Shown in pieces: positions 43,802 to 56,610 of a stretch of 64,000 nucleotides of DNA; within the stretch, counting starts at the first letter, position 1; each line of letters starts with the position of its first letter. The DNA lies in the NCBI GenBank assembly GCA_003254905.1, contig QANU01076562.1, positions 456,124 to 520,123 of the forward strand, written 5' to 3'. The notes beneath the pieces are model-generated. The model was not told the DNA's origin. It searched no databases and worked only from the letters and a program-made list of their open reading frames with translations. Made by a program: the position numbers and the translations under genes. The DNA is from Nissolia schottii (lineage: Eukaryota > Streptophyta > Magnoliopsida > Fabales > Fabaceae).

Positions 43802-45198
43802 TAACAATAATCCATCAAAAATATATTTTATTATTATTGAACATTTCAAGAAAAAGAAATAAATGACTGAATTAGCAACAAAATGTTAGGGATTTTTCTT
43901 GAAAGACGATGGCACAGACTAGATTCATGCATGTGAGAATGCAAAATTATGTAATGACCTTTCGAATAGATGAGCTAATTAGCAATGGAGCTCAAAGTTG
44001 AGATGGTAGTTTCACATTAGGTAAGTTGTGAGTCCGTGTTGGATTCTTATCCCCAACTGCCTTGGCAAAATAAAAAAAATAAAAAATAGTTGAGCAAACT
44101 ACCGTCTATATAAATGGCAGACTACTCAATTTTACTTATTTGTTAATAAAAAATTAACTACTTTAAAATGTATTATCAATTGTATAAAAAAAATGTATTC
44201 TCAACTGAAGCAAATGCCACAATTTATTTATTTTAATTTAACGATTTAATCATTATAATTTCAATTTTTTTTATATTTTTTACATAAAAATTTATATTTT
44301 TAAAAAATAAAATAATCTAAATTACTCAATTTTATTCAAAATTGATTATAAGAATTTAATTAGACTCATTTTACTGTTTAAACATATAAAGATTAATTGA
44401 AAATATTTTGAACTATAAAATAGTAATAAATTTGAAAGTAAAACATGAGTAATAAGCAAAGAATTTAACAAATGTAATAATTCAGGTAAATACGTCACGT
44501 AAAGGCAATCCACGTTGCCACTTTAAATACAATGCGGCAAACGTCTGCCCCTCCCCAGTTACATTCCATGTGCCAACGAAAACTGATGGACTCTTTTTCG
44601 AAGAAACTGATTGGATTAAAGGGCCATATTTGACGGAGACTGTTCTTTAATCCACAACAATTTTTTCGATTGCCACCGTCTATTGGATGAAAAAAAAAAA
44701 AAAGCAGAATGAGTAAAAAAGAAATTTTCTTGATGGAACTACTTGAATCTAAACCTATTATTACTAGAAACTCGAATAACCTAATCTTAATTGGAGTCGT
44801 TAAAAAGAATGAGAGTCTCCCAACAAAATTTTTTCATTCACGAAGATTCAACCGCAAAACCTTTATTTAAGGAGTTGCGACACCAATCATCTCAATCAAC
44901 CCGGCATTGATAAAATGAATTAATAATTAGCATTATTATTATTATTATTAACTGGCTTTTATGACTGTCAAGTATTGAATATAGGATGAGTTATGTGAAG
45001 TTTTTATGACGGGTGATTTTTTTTTAATGGTGGAAGTAGTTTTTTAGCATTTAATTTTTTTTAACTAATTAAACATTTAATTAATGGATTTGAAAATAAG
45101 TTTAAATAGAGTTTATAAAGACTAAAAGGTAATTACTTTTAGTATTCTCTTTATTTATTTATTTTTATATATAAGTATACATTATTAGTATTAGTAAT
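43802..45198. other. Intergenic, no gene seen
   Basis: AT-rich. Includes a weak SINE-like stretch (43990-44060: agatggtagtttcac...gtgttggattc with an A-rich tail), an ATT microsatellite (44932-44950) and no coding region. Confidence 0.35.
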
Positions 45199-45476
45199 AG
45201 CAAACCTTTAAATTTGTCATAATGTTGAAAGCATTGGTCAAGTTTGTACTTAAACATTAAAAGTAGCAATTTTGTCTCTAAGATTGACATTTATACATCA
45301 AATTTGTCCCTGGTATCAAGTATTCAATGATGAATTTGATAGACGGGGTGCCAACTTTGGGGATAAATTTGATGTACGGATGTCAACCCGAGACAAATTT
45401 GCTTTTTTTCAAAGCTCGAAGAAGAACTTGAATAGCGTTGCCAACGTTGGGGATGATATTGAAGGTTTACTCCATT
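45199..45476. mobile_element. Small TIR element
   Basis: Ends agcaaacctttaaatttgtc at left and, inverted, ggagtaaaccttcaat at right; internal inverted pair catcaaatttgtccc / ggggataaatttgatg. Similar ends to the element at 38395-38650. No coding capacity. Confidence 0.4.
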
Positions 45477-45953
45477 TTGAAATATCATCAAAACTTTTAT
45501 ATAAAAAATTATATGTATTTCTTTAATGAAATTAAATAACATAACTTACTTTCAAGAAATTCTTGGTTGGATATAAATATCATTCTTAGGCACACAATAA
45601 AAAAAAGGGTTCAATAACCTTTATTATGTGTTTCACCAAGTGTTTATAGATTCCATTAATTAAGTGTGTTTATGGTTTACTCCAATAACTTTTGTTGTGT
45701 GTGCTTAAAAATAATGCGTTAGACTTGTGTCAATCCAAAAATTTCTCCTCACTTTCTCGTGTCAGATATAATTAGTGGATTATATATATATATATATATT
45801 AAGATAAGGTTATATCAATTTATATCAGTGTAACTTTAAGCAATTGTTACACCACTTAGTAACTTTTTAATGACTTAGTTTTTTAAAAAATCAACCGTTA
45901 AACTGAAAGTTCATATCATAAAGATTATGTGTATAAATTTTTATATTATTCTA

Positions 45954-46426
45954 GGGTTAAATATGATTTTAATCCCTCATAAATTTTGAATTTTGTGTTC
46001 TGCCCCTCATAAATTTTTTTTCTGTTAAAAACCTTGTCATGTTAAGTTGTTATCTACTGACATCACAGTTAACTTGGTCACATGGCACGTCACTTGCAAC
46101 GCATATGACACTCTTAATTCAATCATTGTTTCCTCTACGTACATGCTCTAAGCACACACTTGCTGCCTTCTTCTTTGAACTCTGTGAGTCACTGCCCTCA
46201 CCGCTGCTGGCGAAGAGACCTCACCCACACGCCCTCACTTGCTTCTGTCTTCCCCCCTCTCTCTCACTTTTGTCACATGACCAATTTAATTGTCATAAAC
46301 AAACACATATTAACATAACGACTAAGACTAAAAAAAATTATGAAGGACAATTTTTAGCAAAAAAAAATTATGAGGGATAAAATATACAATTTAAAATTTA
46401 TGAGGAACTAAAAACATATTTAACCC
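45954..46426. mobile_element. Non-autonomous MULE with perfect 9-bp target duplication
   Basis: Ends GGGTTAAATATGATTTTAAT and, inverted, GGGTTAAATATGTTTTTAGT. The 9-bp ATTATTCTA is present on both sides (45945-45953 and 46427-46435). TIRs run about 170 bp; the middle is GC-richer (46110-46270) with short ORFs but no recognised protein. Confidence 0.85.
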
Positions 46427-46435
46427 ATTATTCTA

Positions 46436-46713
46436 TAATCGTTCGCTATATTTTTTATATACATCAAAATCGACGTAATACATATGCTTAAAATGTTTGA
46501 AAATTAGATCAATTTGATCACATTCTTGTTGATGTTCAATATTTATGAAATTTGACAGAAATGATCTATATATATATTTTATAGAAAATGATTTATATCA
46601 TAATTAATTGTAATTCAACAATTAGATTGACATAAATTATATTTTATAAAAAAAATTTAAGCGGTGTAATAATGCTTAAAAATTACACCAGTATAACTTG
46701 ATCCTAACCATCA

Positions 46714-46758
<45 letters not shown>

Positions 46759-47151
46759 TCTCACAAGTAAATTGTGATTAGGAAAAAAAAAAATCTGGTC
46801 AATCTATCATATTTCAAGGCGAGAGAGGTGGGGACCTACCTCCCTCCCCTCTGCCTCTCTTTTGTCAGCTTTACAGGTTGTAAATCACTTTTCCTTTTCC
46901 AAATTTTTCTGTTTTTACTTTTTCGTGCATGTATAGTGGACAGAATCTACCTCTGCTTGGCTTTGCCTTTGTACTTCTTAAATATAGGAGCATAGATGGT
47001 CTACGAGAGTAAATTTCTCTGTTGGTCCAACACAACTTCTAAATTAGACAAATTAGTCATTCACAGATGGAAAAAAATCACTTTAGTTCCTCATAAATAA
47101 ACTCCTAAACCTTCTCTTCAAAAAAAAATGAGCTTTATTGTATTAGATTTT
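46436..47151. other. Intergenic with TA microsatellite
   Basis: (ta)n at 46719-46755 and a shorter one at 45780-45799. 46774-46995 is an open frame without recognisable features. Confidence 0.4.
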
Positions 47152-49105
47152 GGGTAATTAACAATTTACTCTCTTATATCTTTGTTGATGCGCGTTTATG
47201 CTCCTAACATTTAAAAATGATTATTTCAACGCCCTAAAATTTATAAACTGTTCAAATTACTCCCATTTTATTACATTTTGGACAAAATTGGAAAAAAATA
47301 TCATAATAAAATGTGAAAAATGGACTCTTCTCCAAATGAACCAATTTGAAAGCTGTTTCCAAAATAAATCAATTTTGGTATAAAGGGAGTCGATTCAAAT
47401 CAACTTCCGTTTCACTTTTCTTTTAAACAGAAGTCGATTTAAATCTACTCCTGACTCCTAAAGGAGTCTATTTAAATCTACTTCTTTGGGAGGTCTATAT
47501 AGAAGAGTTAGTTTAAACTGACTCCTTCATAATTTTAACTCTATCTCTCTCTAAAAAATCACTTTCTCTCTCTAGAAATCTTGTGGAGTTAATATTTTGG
47601 TTCGTAGTGCAATGGAATGTGCAAATTTGTTGCATCTGAATGAGGTCGACCACATCCAACCTTGAGCGAACTTTCAGGTACGTAGATATTTTTACCACAA
47701 TGGATGTAGAGCCAATTCGATGATTCTTGTTGCTATCATTTCCCCATCAAGTGCTGGTGTTGGGCCCAAAGCTCCCCCCTCGATATGACTGCCATGGAAC
47801 AGGATCTTCTTGGCGCCTTGGAGCAGGCAGAATCTCCTCCACCATCTCCACTGGGATCACAGGGCGAAGATGGGGCCCGGGGGGAGCTTAGCAGCAGCAT
47901 CCATGCCACTTGAGTCGTTCGAGGCGCACGCCGACATGCCTCACAAGAGAAAAATATCATGTTTGAAGAGGTCGACATCATGATGTCCCCGATAGATAAT
48001 TTAGGGTTATTTTGGTTTTGTATATACTATATGTAACTTTATGTATGTTACTTTATAAAGTATGTTACTTTATTATGTAATTCATTTCGTTGAATTTTTT
48101 ATTTCTTTATGATTGATTTGTTTACATATGAATAAAGAATAAAGTTTGTAACAACAACTAAACAAAAAGCGACATAACAAATAATAACAAAACTCATCCA
48201 TAAACAAGTCATAAACACGCATATCATACAATGAAATTTTACTTTTCTTCCAAAGAATAAAGTTAGTAACAACAATTAAATAAAAAGCGATGTAATAAGT
48301 AACAAGTCATTCATAAAACGCATCCAAAAACAGGCATAAACAAATATCATATAATAAAACTTTACTTTTCTCCTAAACCTTGGTACACAGTGAGAAAGAC
48401 TATTTTTTTTAGATTTTTTTTCCTAAAGGTGTCAATTCAAATAGACTATTTTAGGAGTCGATTTGAATAGACTCTTGTTTTTTAAAAAAAAAATTAATTT
48501 TTTTTATTACAGGAGTCTATTTGAATCGACTTCCTTTATAGGAAAATTGGTTTATTTTGGGAACAACTTTTAAATTGGTTCATTTGGGGAAGAGTCTATT
48601 TTTCACATTTTATTCTGAGAATTTTTTTTCACAAAATTGCCCTTTCTTAATTTTTTTATAAAAAGAAAGATGGAAGGGCAAGTGTAGGGTCTTTTGAGTG
48701 AAGATGGAAGAGTGAGTGAAGATGGTTTCGATGTCGATGTCAATGTCGATGCTGGTGGATTCTCTGGGATTGAACAAGATGGAAGGGCGGGTGAAGGGTC
48801 TCTTGAGTGGGTCAGAGTCAGTGTTGGCAAAGGACCTGGGAGCTTCGAGCTAAGAAGCTATGGAGGTAGCCATTGTTTTAGAGTTTCACGAAACAACAAC
48901 AACAACAAAAAATGTTGCATTACAAAAAGGGTTTGTGTTTTTTTTTTTCCTTTTGAAAATAATAAAGGGAATTTTGTCCAAAATGTAACAAAATGGTGTT
49001 ATTTGAACAGTTTAGAAACCTTAAATTGTTAAAGTGCTCATTTTTAAACGCTAAAGGTTAAATGCACATCAACAAAAGTACAAGGAGATAAATTGCTATT
49101 TACCC
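47152..49105. mobile_element. MULE-like element of 1.95 kb with long TIRs
   Basis: Ends GGGTAATTAACAATTTA and, inverted, GGGTAAATAGCAATTTA. Flanks TTAGATTTT (47143-47151) and TTAAATTTT (49106-49114) give an 8/9 target duplication. The arms align over about 350 bp and contain agtcgatttgaat / attcaaatcgact words in both directions. The right arm carries an extra block (about 48660-48960). The centre (47600-47990) has a GC-rich open stretch with acidic, Pro/Ser-rich translation, not identified. Confidence 0.65.
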
Positions 49106-49455
49106 TTAAATTTTTTTAGGGCATTTGACGATGCTCGATTTGTATTTACCAAACATTGTATAATCTCAGTGGTTGGTGGTAGACACTAACAATGTTCATT
49201 ATTTTCGAGACTTTGCCTTGTTTAATGAAATTTGAAACCATAAAAAAAATATTAAATTAGTTTTATATTACTACAAAACGTCAAGTGACATGTCTCTTGG
49301 TTTTGCTTTAAGGGATAAGTTAAAAGAGCTGGTTTGGTTATTCTAGATGACATATAATATGTTTAACTGATTCTGTTACTTATGGAAAAAAAAACATTAT
49401 TTAAAGTTTTAAATATATTTTATTATTGTTTGTTATATGCTACTATGAAGTTCAC
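49106..49455. other. Intergenic, no gene seen
   Basis: AT-rich; nothing recognised. Confidence 0.4.
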
Positions 49456-49553
49456 GGACTCAAGTTTATATTATTATTTTCTTAAAAATAAGACTTATTG
49501 CTCTGATCCTAAATTTATATGTATTATGTATTTTATGAGGCAATCTTCTTTAA

Positions 49554-49949
49554 AGATTCATTTGGTTGTTGAGACATGACAGTAATACAAAGACAAAAAG
49601 GCACAAAATCATGTTTGGTGACTGAGACAGGTACAAAAATTTGTGTCTCAAGACAGAAAATAAGTATATTTTATTATATCTCCGTTTTGCTAAGACACGG
49701 AGACACAACCTTTCAAATTAAGATAATGTGCTTTTTTAATTCTATTAAATTAATGCAATAATGATATTTTAAGTAATTTGGAATGTATTTTATGTCTTGT
49801 CTCTATTAAACTAAACAAGATATATATACAAATAAGTGTGTCTTGTACATTGTCACCAAACAGAATACAAGACTGACTTGTCCTATTATTTTTTGTCTTT
49901 ATCCTCATGCTTCTATATTCTTGTCTTGTCTCAGCAATCAAACGCAATC
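49554..49949. mobile_element. Tourist-like MITE with TAA flanks
   Basis: Ends agattcatttggttgttgag and, inverted, gattgcgtttgattgctgag, then imperfect inversion onward (acatgacag / acaagacaag). TAA lies on both sides. The paralogous copy B lacks this 396 bp (junction tttaaggaacctt), confirming insertion. PIF/Harbinger style by TIR and TAA. Confidence 0.65.
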
Positions 49950-50966
49950 TAAAGTACTTTAAAAGAAGATTGAAATAAAATGAATTTTATATTTATAAAA
50001 TAATTTTTTTTACTAGAAATTTTTTATTTTATTTTTAGAGTAGATCAATAGCACATACAAATTAAAAATAATACAATATCTAAAACTAATAAGGTACAAA
50101 TACACTTTTCATTATGAACTAATTGAAGATCTATAGCTTCGCTCTTTACTCGAAGACTATCAATGTCTAAGTATATATATTTCACATCAAAGACCAATAG
50201 TCCAATACTATCGATACTGCAGTTTGAAGAATGCATTACATTTCTTTTTACAATAAATCTAAATATCTTCTTGATTTGTAAGATCCCTGTAAATGAAATC
50301 TCACAAAGAAAAACGAAAATAACCATAAAAGGGAAAGAAAATATTACAAAGAAAAAAATTACAACCATAAAAGGAACAAACACAAAAAAACCAAAAATAC
50401 CCAAAAAGGGAGAAAAAAAACACAAAAAAATTCTAAATAAAAAAAATGATGACACTGTCACCAAAAAAGAACGATGACAATCCTCCTTTATACCACCAGA
50501 CTCAAGTTTATATTATTTTTTTTCTTAAAGATAAGCCTTATTGCTCCGGTCCTTAATTTATATGTACTTTATGAGGCAGTGATCTTTAAGGAACCTTAAA
50601 AGAAGATTGAAATAAAATGATATTTATATTTATAAAATAATTTTTTAACGAGAAAAAAAGCATTTTATTTATAGAGTAGCTCAATGACACTTACAAATTA
50701 AAAATAATACATTTGATCTAACATTAATAAGATACGAATACACCTTTCATTCAGAACTAATTGAAGATTTGTGACTCTGATCATTGCCCGAAGATTATAT
50801 ATGTCCAAACATCTTTCATATTGAAGACCAATAGTATTAATTCTACAATGCATTACATTTCTTTTTTATGATAAATCTAAATATCGTCTTCATCTGTTAG
50901 GCTCTTATGAACAAAATCTCACAAAGATAAACGAAAATAACCATAAAAAAGGAAAGAAAACATTCA

Positions 50967-51523
50967 TGGAAAAGGGGAACCCATAAGCCGGGGAGATTAA
51001 GATTGATGGACTAAGTGAAAAATCACATATGCAGGCCGAACACCATATCTTGACCCAAAACTTTAAGGCAATGAGTTTATAAGTTCTCTCACTTATAAAG
51101 TTTCCACTTAGTCCATCACAAACCAACATGAGACTATATACTACAATCACACTTGAAACCAAACAATCTCCCCCTCAAATGTGAGACCCACATCAATGTC
51201 ATACTCCTCCTTCAATAGAAGCTCATATGAGTCTTCTATAGCATTAATAAGAACCAAGAACCACACCAGCTTTTCAGGATCTCACACTTGATCTAATGAC
51301 TGCCACTCTAATACCACTTGATGGGAAAGGGGAGCTCATAATCCAAGGAGATTTACACTAATGAACTAAGTGAGAAACCATACAAGCGGGCCGGACGCCA
51401 CATCTTGACCCAAAACCTAGCTTAATGTAATGAGTCTCTAGGTCCTCTCACTTATAAACTCTTAACTTGGTCCATTATTAATCAATGTGAAACATTTTAA
51501 ACACTCACACTTGAATCTCAACA
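50967..51523 (-). mobile_element. TRIM retroelement (about 200-bp LTRs, 156-bp interior)
   Basis: Direct repeats 50967-51165 and 51322-51523 (start tgg.aaaggggagc, contain cttgacccaaaac and tctcacttataaa, end aca). On the minus strand the interior begins beside the right LTR with gtggtattagagtggca, close to the initiator tRNA-Met primer site. No coding region. The matching site in copy A of the local duplication is empty. A clear 5-bp target duplication was not found. Confidence 0.65.
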
Positions 51524-51640
51524 AATACCACAAAGGAAAAAAAATTACAACCATGAAAGGGAATGAACACACCACAAAGGAAAACAGAAACACCCAAAAA
51601 GGGAACGAAAACACAAGAAAATTCTAAATAACAAAAACGA

Positions 51641-52639
51641 AAATACAACTGGACTACCATAAGAACAATTAGTATACATTCCTTGAAATTAATGTAATTA
51701 CTTTAAGAATAATATGAGTATCTATAATTTTTATTTTTTGTAATTCTCGTATTTATAATTGGGTTTTCACGGTCTCCTAAAGAGAATAATATAATGAATT
51801 CATTATTTACCATATTATAAAAGGTAGTTTGATGCTCACATTTGCTACAATAATTTGAAATATTTATAATTTATTTATTTTGGGTATAATAAACTAAGGT
51901 ACTCATATCCTTCTGAAAAGTGAAAATATAATTGATTCATTATTCACTAGTTTTCAAAAATAAATTGGTATACTCAATAATTTTATTTATGGAGCAATAT
52001 TTTTTTTCTCACTTATTTGTCTTTATATTCTCCACTCCTATTTAAACAGTTTAAGATAATATCATATAATACAAAATTGTGATACTATTTGATATGAATA
52101 TAATTTAGTATTTTAATTTTATATAACTTATGTTAACCATATTATTAATTTGATTTGGAAACAATTTGTGTAACCCCCCACTAGTTAACTAATGTTTTAC
52201 CACTTAATTTTTATTTTCCACTCGATTTATTACTCTAATTAAAAATTAACTATTGTATGCTACTAACTATTTTTTTTTCATTTATCTATTCTTGAAATTT
52301 ATTTTATTTTAATTCTATTTTCTTTACTACGTGATGTTACCGAAATCCTTTATTGAGTAATTTCTATTATTTAGTCAAATACTTATCAATTCTTTAACAA
52401 TCCATTTAACTAGGATAACAATGATGGGAATTTTGTATATGATCACTTTAACTTACATCTCCAAATACAACTTCTAACTAACTAAGATCTGTACAGCTAT
52501 GTGGTCATGCCCACTACATTTGGACAACTAACTTTAAATGTGTACAACTAAGAGAACACTTTTAGAGATCGATAAGCTCCGACTAATCGAGATCCGTGTT
52601 GTTAATAGGTGGTATTTTCAAGGATTAATTTATATGAAT
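51641..52639. other. Intergenic; possible decayed retroelement
   Basis: No gene. tgtaaccccccactag at 52170 resembles an LTR start; unsupported otherwise. Confidence 0.3.
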
Positions 52640-52740
52640 CCATGTCACAATTTGTTGGTTATGTAGATGCGGGATATTTTCAATTCTGTATAAAGACAAG
52701 TCTCAAATAGGCTATTTGTTTACATATATGAAAACACGAC
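52640..52740 (+). pseudogene. Ty1/copia RNase H fragment at gap edge
   Basis: The plus strand reads GYVDAGYF and, after a one-base frame break, SQIGYLFTYMK, matching the D.GY..DP...RSQ.GY.F motif of copia RNase H. The sequence is cut by the gap at 52741. Confidence 0.6.
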
Positions 52741-53561
52741 NNNNNNNNNNNNNNNNNNNNNNNNNNNNNNNNNNNNNNNNNNNNNNNNNNNNNNNNNNNN
52801 NNNNNNNNNNNNNNNNNNNNNNNNNNNNNNNNNNNNNNNNNNNNNNNNNNNNNNNNNNNNNNNNNNNNNNNNNNNNNNNNNNNNNNNNNNNNNNNNNNNN
52901 NNNNNNNNNNNNNNNNNNNNNNNNNNNNNNNNNNNNNNNNNNNNNNNNNNNNNNNNNNNNNNNNNNNNNNNNNNNNNNNNNNNNNNNNNNNNNNNNNNNN
53001 NNNNNNNNNNNNNNNNNNNNNNNNNNNNNNNNNNNNNNNNNNNNNNNNNNNNNNNNNNNNNNNNNNNNNNNNNNNNNNNNNNNNNNNNNNNNNNNNNNNN
53101 NNNNNNNNNNNNNNNNNNNNNNNNNNNNNNNNNNNNNNNNNNNNNNNNNNNNNNNNNNNNNNNNNNNNNNNNNNNNNNNNNNNNNNNNNNNNNNNNNNNN
53201 NNNNNNNNNNNNNNNNNNNNNNNNNNNNNNNNNNNNNNNNNNNNNNNNNNNNNNNNNNNNNNNNNNNNNNNNNNNNNNNNNNNNNNNNNNNNNNNNNNNN
53301 NNNNNNNNNNNNNNNNNNNNNNNNNNNNNNNNNNNNNNNNNNNNNNNNNNNNNNNNNNNNNNNNNNNNNNNNNNNNNNNNNNNNNNNNNNNNNNNNNNNN
53401 NNNNNNNNNNNNNNNNNNNNNNNNNNNNNNNNNNNNNNNNNNNNNNNNNNNNNNNNNNNNNNNNNNNNNNNNNNNNNNNNNNNNNNNNNNNNNNNNNNNN
53501 NNNNNNNNNNNNNNNNNNNNNNNNNNNNNNNNNNNNNNNNNNNNNNNNNNNNNNNNNNNNN
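52741..53561. other. Assembly gap (821 N)
   Basis: Unresolved bases between a copia fragment and a gypsy-like LTR; probably retroelement sequence. Confidence 0.99.
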
Positions 53562-54436
53562 TTTTATATTTCAAATCCTAAGTTAGTTTAGCAACAAAGA
53601 GGAGGCTAGTGAAGGAGCCGGGAGAATCAAGGAAGCACGGCGGACGTCGTCATGATAGCGTGAGAACGTGTCATGGTAAGCATCCATCACCTTGCCTCCG
53701 AGATACTCTTGTAAGATGGATTTGTAATCCTCTTGTTGTTGGGATTTTGATGATTGTTATAGACTGATTGTATCCATGTACTTTTGTATTAATGAATCTA
53801 TCATTTTCTATGATTTGCATGAATCGATTTTACACTTAATGCTTGTTTTAGCTTAGCTACCTAAAGCATGATTTCAAACTGCATGGTTGCGCGTGAGAGC
53901 GGCATCATAAGTTGGAACTAAATCAATTCATCTAATAAACCTAATTGCTAGAGATAGAGTTAGGGATATTAGTCGCTTTTAACATCTAAAATAATGCTGG
54001 TGTACTTTGTTAAGCTTGTGTGTGAGAGTGACAGCATAACAAGGGAAACCTGTGATCTTTTCATGCGCGAGAGCGATGAACAAGTTAAGAAATGATGGCG
54101 AGGAATCAATAAAGAAATGATAGTTCTGATGTTTAAGTTATGAATGCATGAAACTATAATAGGATTCGAATCCCAACAAGCTTCTTGATCTGTCTCTGAT
54201 TTGTTGCCTATTTATCTTTCTGTTATTTATTTGTTTATCTAAATATCAAATCACCAATCCTTTGCTTTATTGTTTAATTAACAAACTCAAGAACGGTATT
54301 TTTGCAACTCTCTATGAATACGATTATACTCGACTGTACTGCAATTGGATTTCTTGTGAATCTGAAAGCTGTAAAGAAGGATATATTATTTTGAACGACG
54401 AGAGTAAAAATGCTTTCAACAAAATTGGCGCCGTTG
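53562..54436 (+). mobile_element. Gypsy-like LTR end with primer-binding site
   Basis: About 860 bp without ORFs, containing repeated words gcgtgagagcggcatcat, gtgagagtgacagcat and gcgcgagagcgatgaac, then attggcgccgttg at 54425-54436, the start of the tggcgccgttgccgggga motif found after the 5' LTR of many plant Ty3/gypsy elements. The internal region is absent; copia-like sequence follows. Confidence 0.6.
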
Positions 54437-54499
54437 GTATGACACCCGATATATGTGTGAATGTAATAGTCTGACCTCACCGCTTTAAATATTGGAATG

Positions 54500-54940
54500 C
54501 GCCAATTTGAGCATTAAATAATGCTCCTTAGAGGGAGAGAGATAGTATACTCTTTTCTCCTTAGTTAAAAATTTTATCCTACTGTATTTTTTCTTAATAA
54601 GATTTTTTTCAATATGTTTTTTCCTTAGTAATGTTTTAATGAGGTATATCCGTAATGGATATTCAATGGGGAGTGTTATGAAATATTTGGTGATTGTTCT
54701 TATTTTGTTAGAATTTGATTCAGTTACGATTTGATTAGATAATTTTTTTTATCTTATCGTTCTTTGTATACTTCATCCTATCAGTTTATGAATAGACTCT
54801 TGGTGCTCTATGTATTATACATCTTTGAGAATTTCAATAATAGAATTCTCTATTTGCTCTCTTCTTTCTCTATTGCTCTCTTCTTCTTATTATAATAAAT
54901 TAATAAGTTGTAATAATATATTTTGATATATATTTTTTAA
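54500..54940 (+). mobile_element. Copia 3' end with LTR
   Basis: The leader ttttttccttagtaatgttttaatgagg and a polypurine stretch atggggag precede tgttatgaaatatttgg at 54674, typical of copia polypurine tract plus 3' LTR. The LTR continues to about 54940. With the RNase H piece at 52640 this looks like one copia element split by a gypsy insertion. Confidence 0.55.
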
Positions 54941-55633
54941 TTATTAAGAAATATCTTAAAATCGTCTCTATCAATTGAACTGTCTGAATTAATGGAAGAG
55001 AATCTTTTATATATAAAATCGCGCACGTTATATGTTGAACAAGATTTGCTTTCTAAAAGGAAAAAGTAGAAACATTATGGCTTATGTGTCAATAGCACGA
55101 CCCCACTATATATTAATTGAAAAAAAAGTTTTTTTTTCTCAAATAAAAATGTGGCCATTTTAAACCTCCATATAAGGTGTGGACTTTAGCAATTTCATAT
55201 ATAACACTCTATCATCAATGTACAAATATATGTTTATAAAAAAAAGTCAATGTGCAAATATAGACATAATCCTTTTAGTCAACAATAGAAAGGCAGATAA
55301 AACTACTATTCCATTTGTGCCATACCATGGAGGTTGGTGGAACTAAGGAGCAATTTCTTTCAATTTCTTAACAGAGAAGTTATTAGGAAGACTTTTGTAG
55401 CTTTATGCAAAAGACGTTGGGATACTGAGTGTATTACTTTAATTAAAATGTTGTTTGGTCGCAAAATTGTCTTTTGGTGTGACTGTGATCTCACTAAAAT
55501 ATTTGTTTTTTTAGGAAAAGAAACATATATAATTGAAACTGGCCAGGTATTAAGATATTTATTTAATTTTGATAAGATAAAATCCGGAGACTTTTGTATA
55601 GTAATGAAATGAAAACTCATAAAAGGTAAAAGA
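54941..55633. other. Intergenic, no gene recognised
   Basis: An open frame at 55334-55612 (plus) has no recognisable motif; it may be chance. Confidence 0.35.
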
Positions 55634-56158
55634 CTCATATATGTTTAGTTCCTGATAAATATTTAAGATGATTTAATTAAGTCCCTAATACTTTCATTTT
55701 GGTTTTAGCTCAAACATATTAAAAATTATATGATTTTAGTCTCTCATTAGTGTGACTTGTTTTAATGTTGACGTGGCTGACGAAGTACCACGCCAACAGT
55801 ACCACGTAAACAAAATAAATTCAATTGACTCATAACCCAATTCATAACTCATTATCTTGATCCGAATTTGTCCTTAAATAAGGACACATTCGCCACCCAA
55901 AATCGGGTAAAATATCAGGTAATGGGTCAGGTGGACCTATTTTACTCACATGACAATGGTTGTGTGACATTCTATTAATTACGCCAACAGTTAATAGAAT
56001 TTCACTAATGTTAGGAATTAAAACATCATTGTTTTACCAACGACAAAAATTAAAATCATGTAACCTCTAACATGTTTGAACCAAACAAAAAAATAAATAA
56101 ATTTAAGGACCTATACTAAATCTCAAACATTTATTAGGGATTCAAAACATATTTAAAC
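55634..56158. mobile_element. Non-autonomous MULE-like element
   Basis: Ends catatatgtttagttcctgat and, inverted, gtttaaatatgttttgaatcc; long imperfect TIRs with gtccctaat and ttgacgtgg/ttacgccaac words. The centre is about 100 bp, non-coding. Confidence 0.55.
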
Positions 56159-56610
56159 AAAAATAAAATATGGAAAATATGTAACTAATGTTGTGTTCTC
56201 ACTTGGTTTAGGGTAATTTTTTAATTAGTTTATATTATAGTAATGTGAAATGTTTTGTGTACAACAAAAAAATAGCCACTAAGTATCCACCAACATTAAA
56301 TAGCGATTTTTTTCTCTCCTCCACCCGCTCTCCCTCACTCTTACTCTTCTCCTTCTCCTCTCCTTCGTCTTTTTTTGTTTTTTCACTCCAACCACACAAA
56401 TTTCATTTTTGTTTAATTATTTCACCGTAACTATTATTTTTTTTCATTATTCTATTTTCTTCTTCTTCGTTTTCTCTTTTCTTGTTCCTTTTTTTTTCGT
56501 TTCTTGTTTCTTTATTTTTTTCTGCCATTTTTTAGGGTTCATCTTCGCTTTTTTTCTTTTTAAGACATTATGAAAAGCACCTCAAGTTCTAAGTTCCATT
56601 TATAATTGTC
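56159..56610. other. Intergenic, pyrimidine-rich
   Basis: Long C/T-rich and T-rich tracts (56300-56560). No gene. Confidence 0.4.

Larger units (their letters stand above)
49456..51640. repeat. Local direct duplication of about 0.6 kb, each copy interrupted
   Basis: Copy A covers 49456-50450 and copy B 50498-51640. Shared landmarks in order: gactcaagtttatattatt, ttattgctc, ttatgaggca, aaaagaagattgaaataaaatg, gaactaattgaagat, aagaccaatag, atgcattacatttctttt, aacgaaaataaccataaa, acccaaaaaggga. Copy A holds a MITE (49554-49949); copy B holds a TRIM (50967-51523). No gene. Confidence 0.75.

Noticed and set aside
50045..50464. 139-aa minus-strand hydrophobic protein
   Set aside because: Comes from A/T-rich repeat sequence, is not preserved in the paralogous copy B, and has no plausible start context.
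52716..53591. Long open frames on both strands across the N run
   Set aside because: They consist of N only; no coding evidence.
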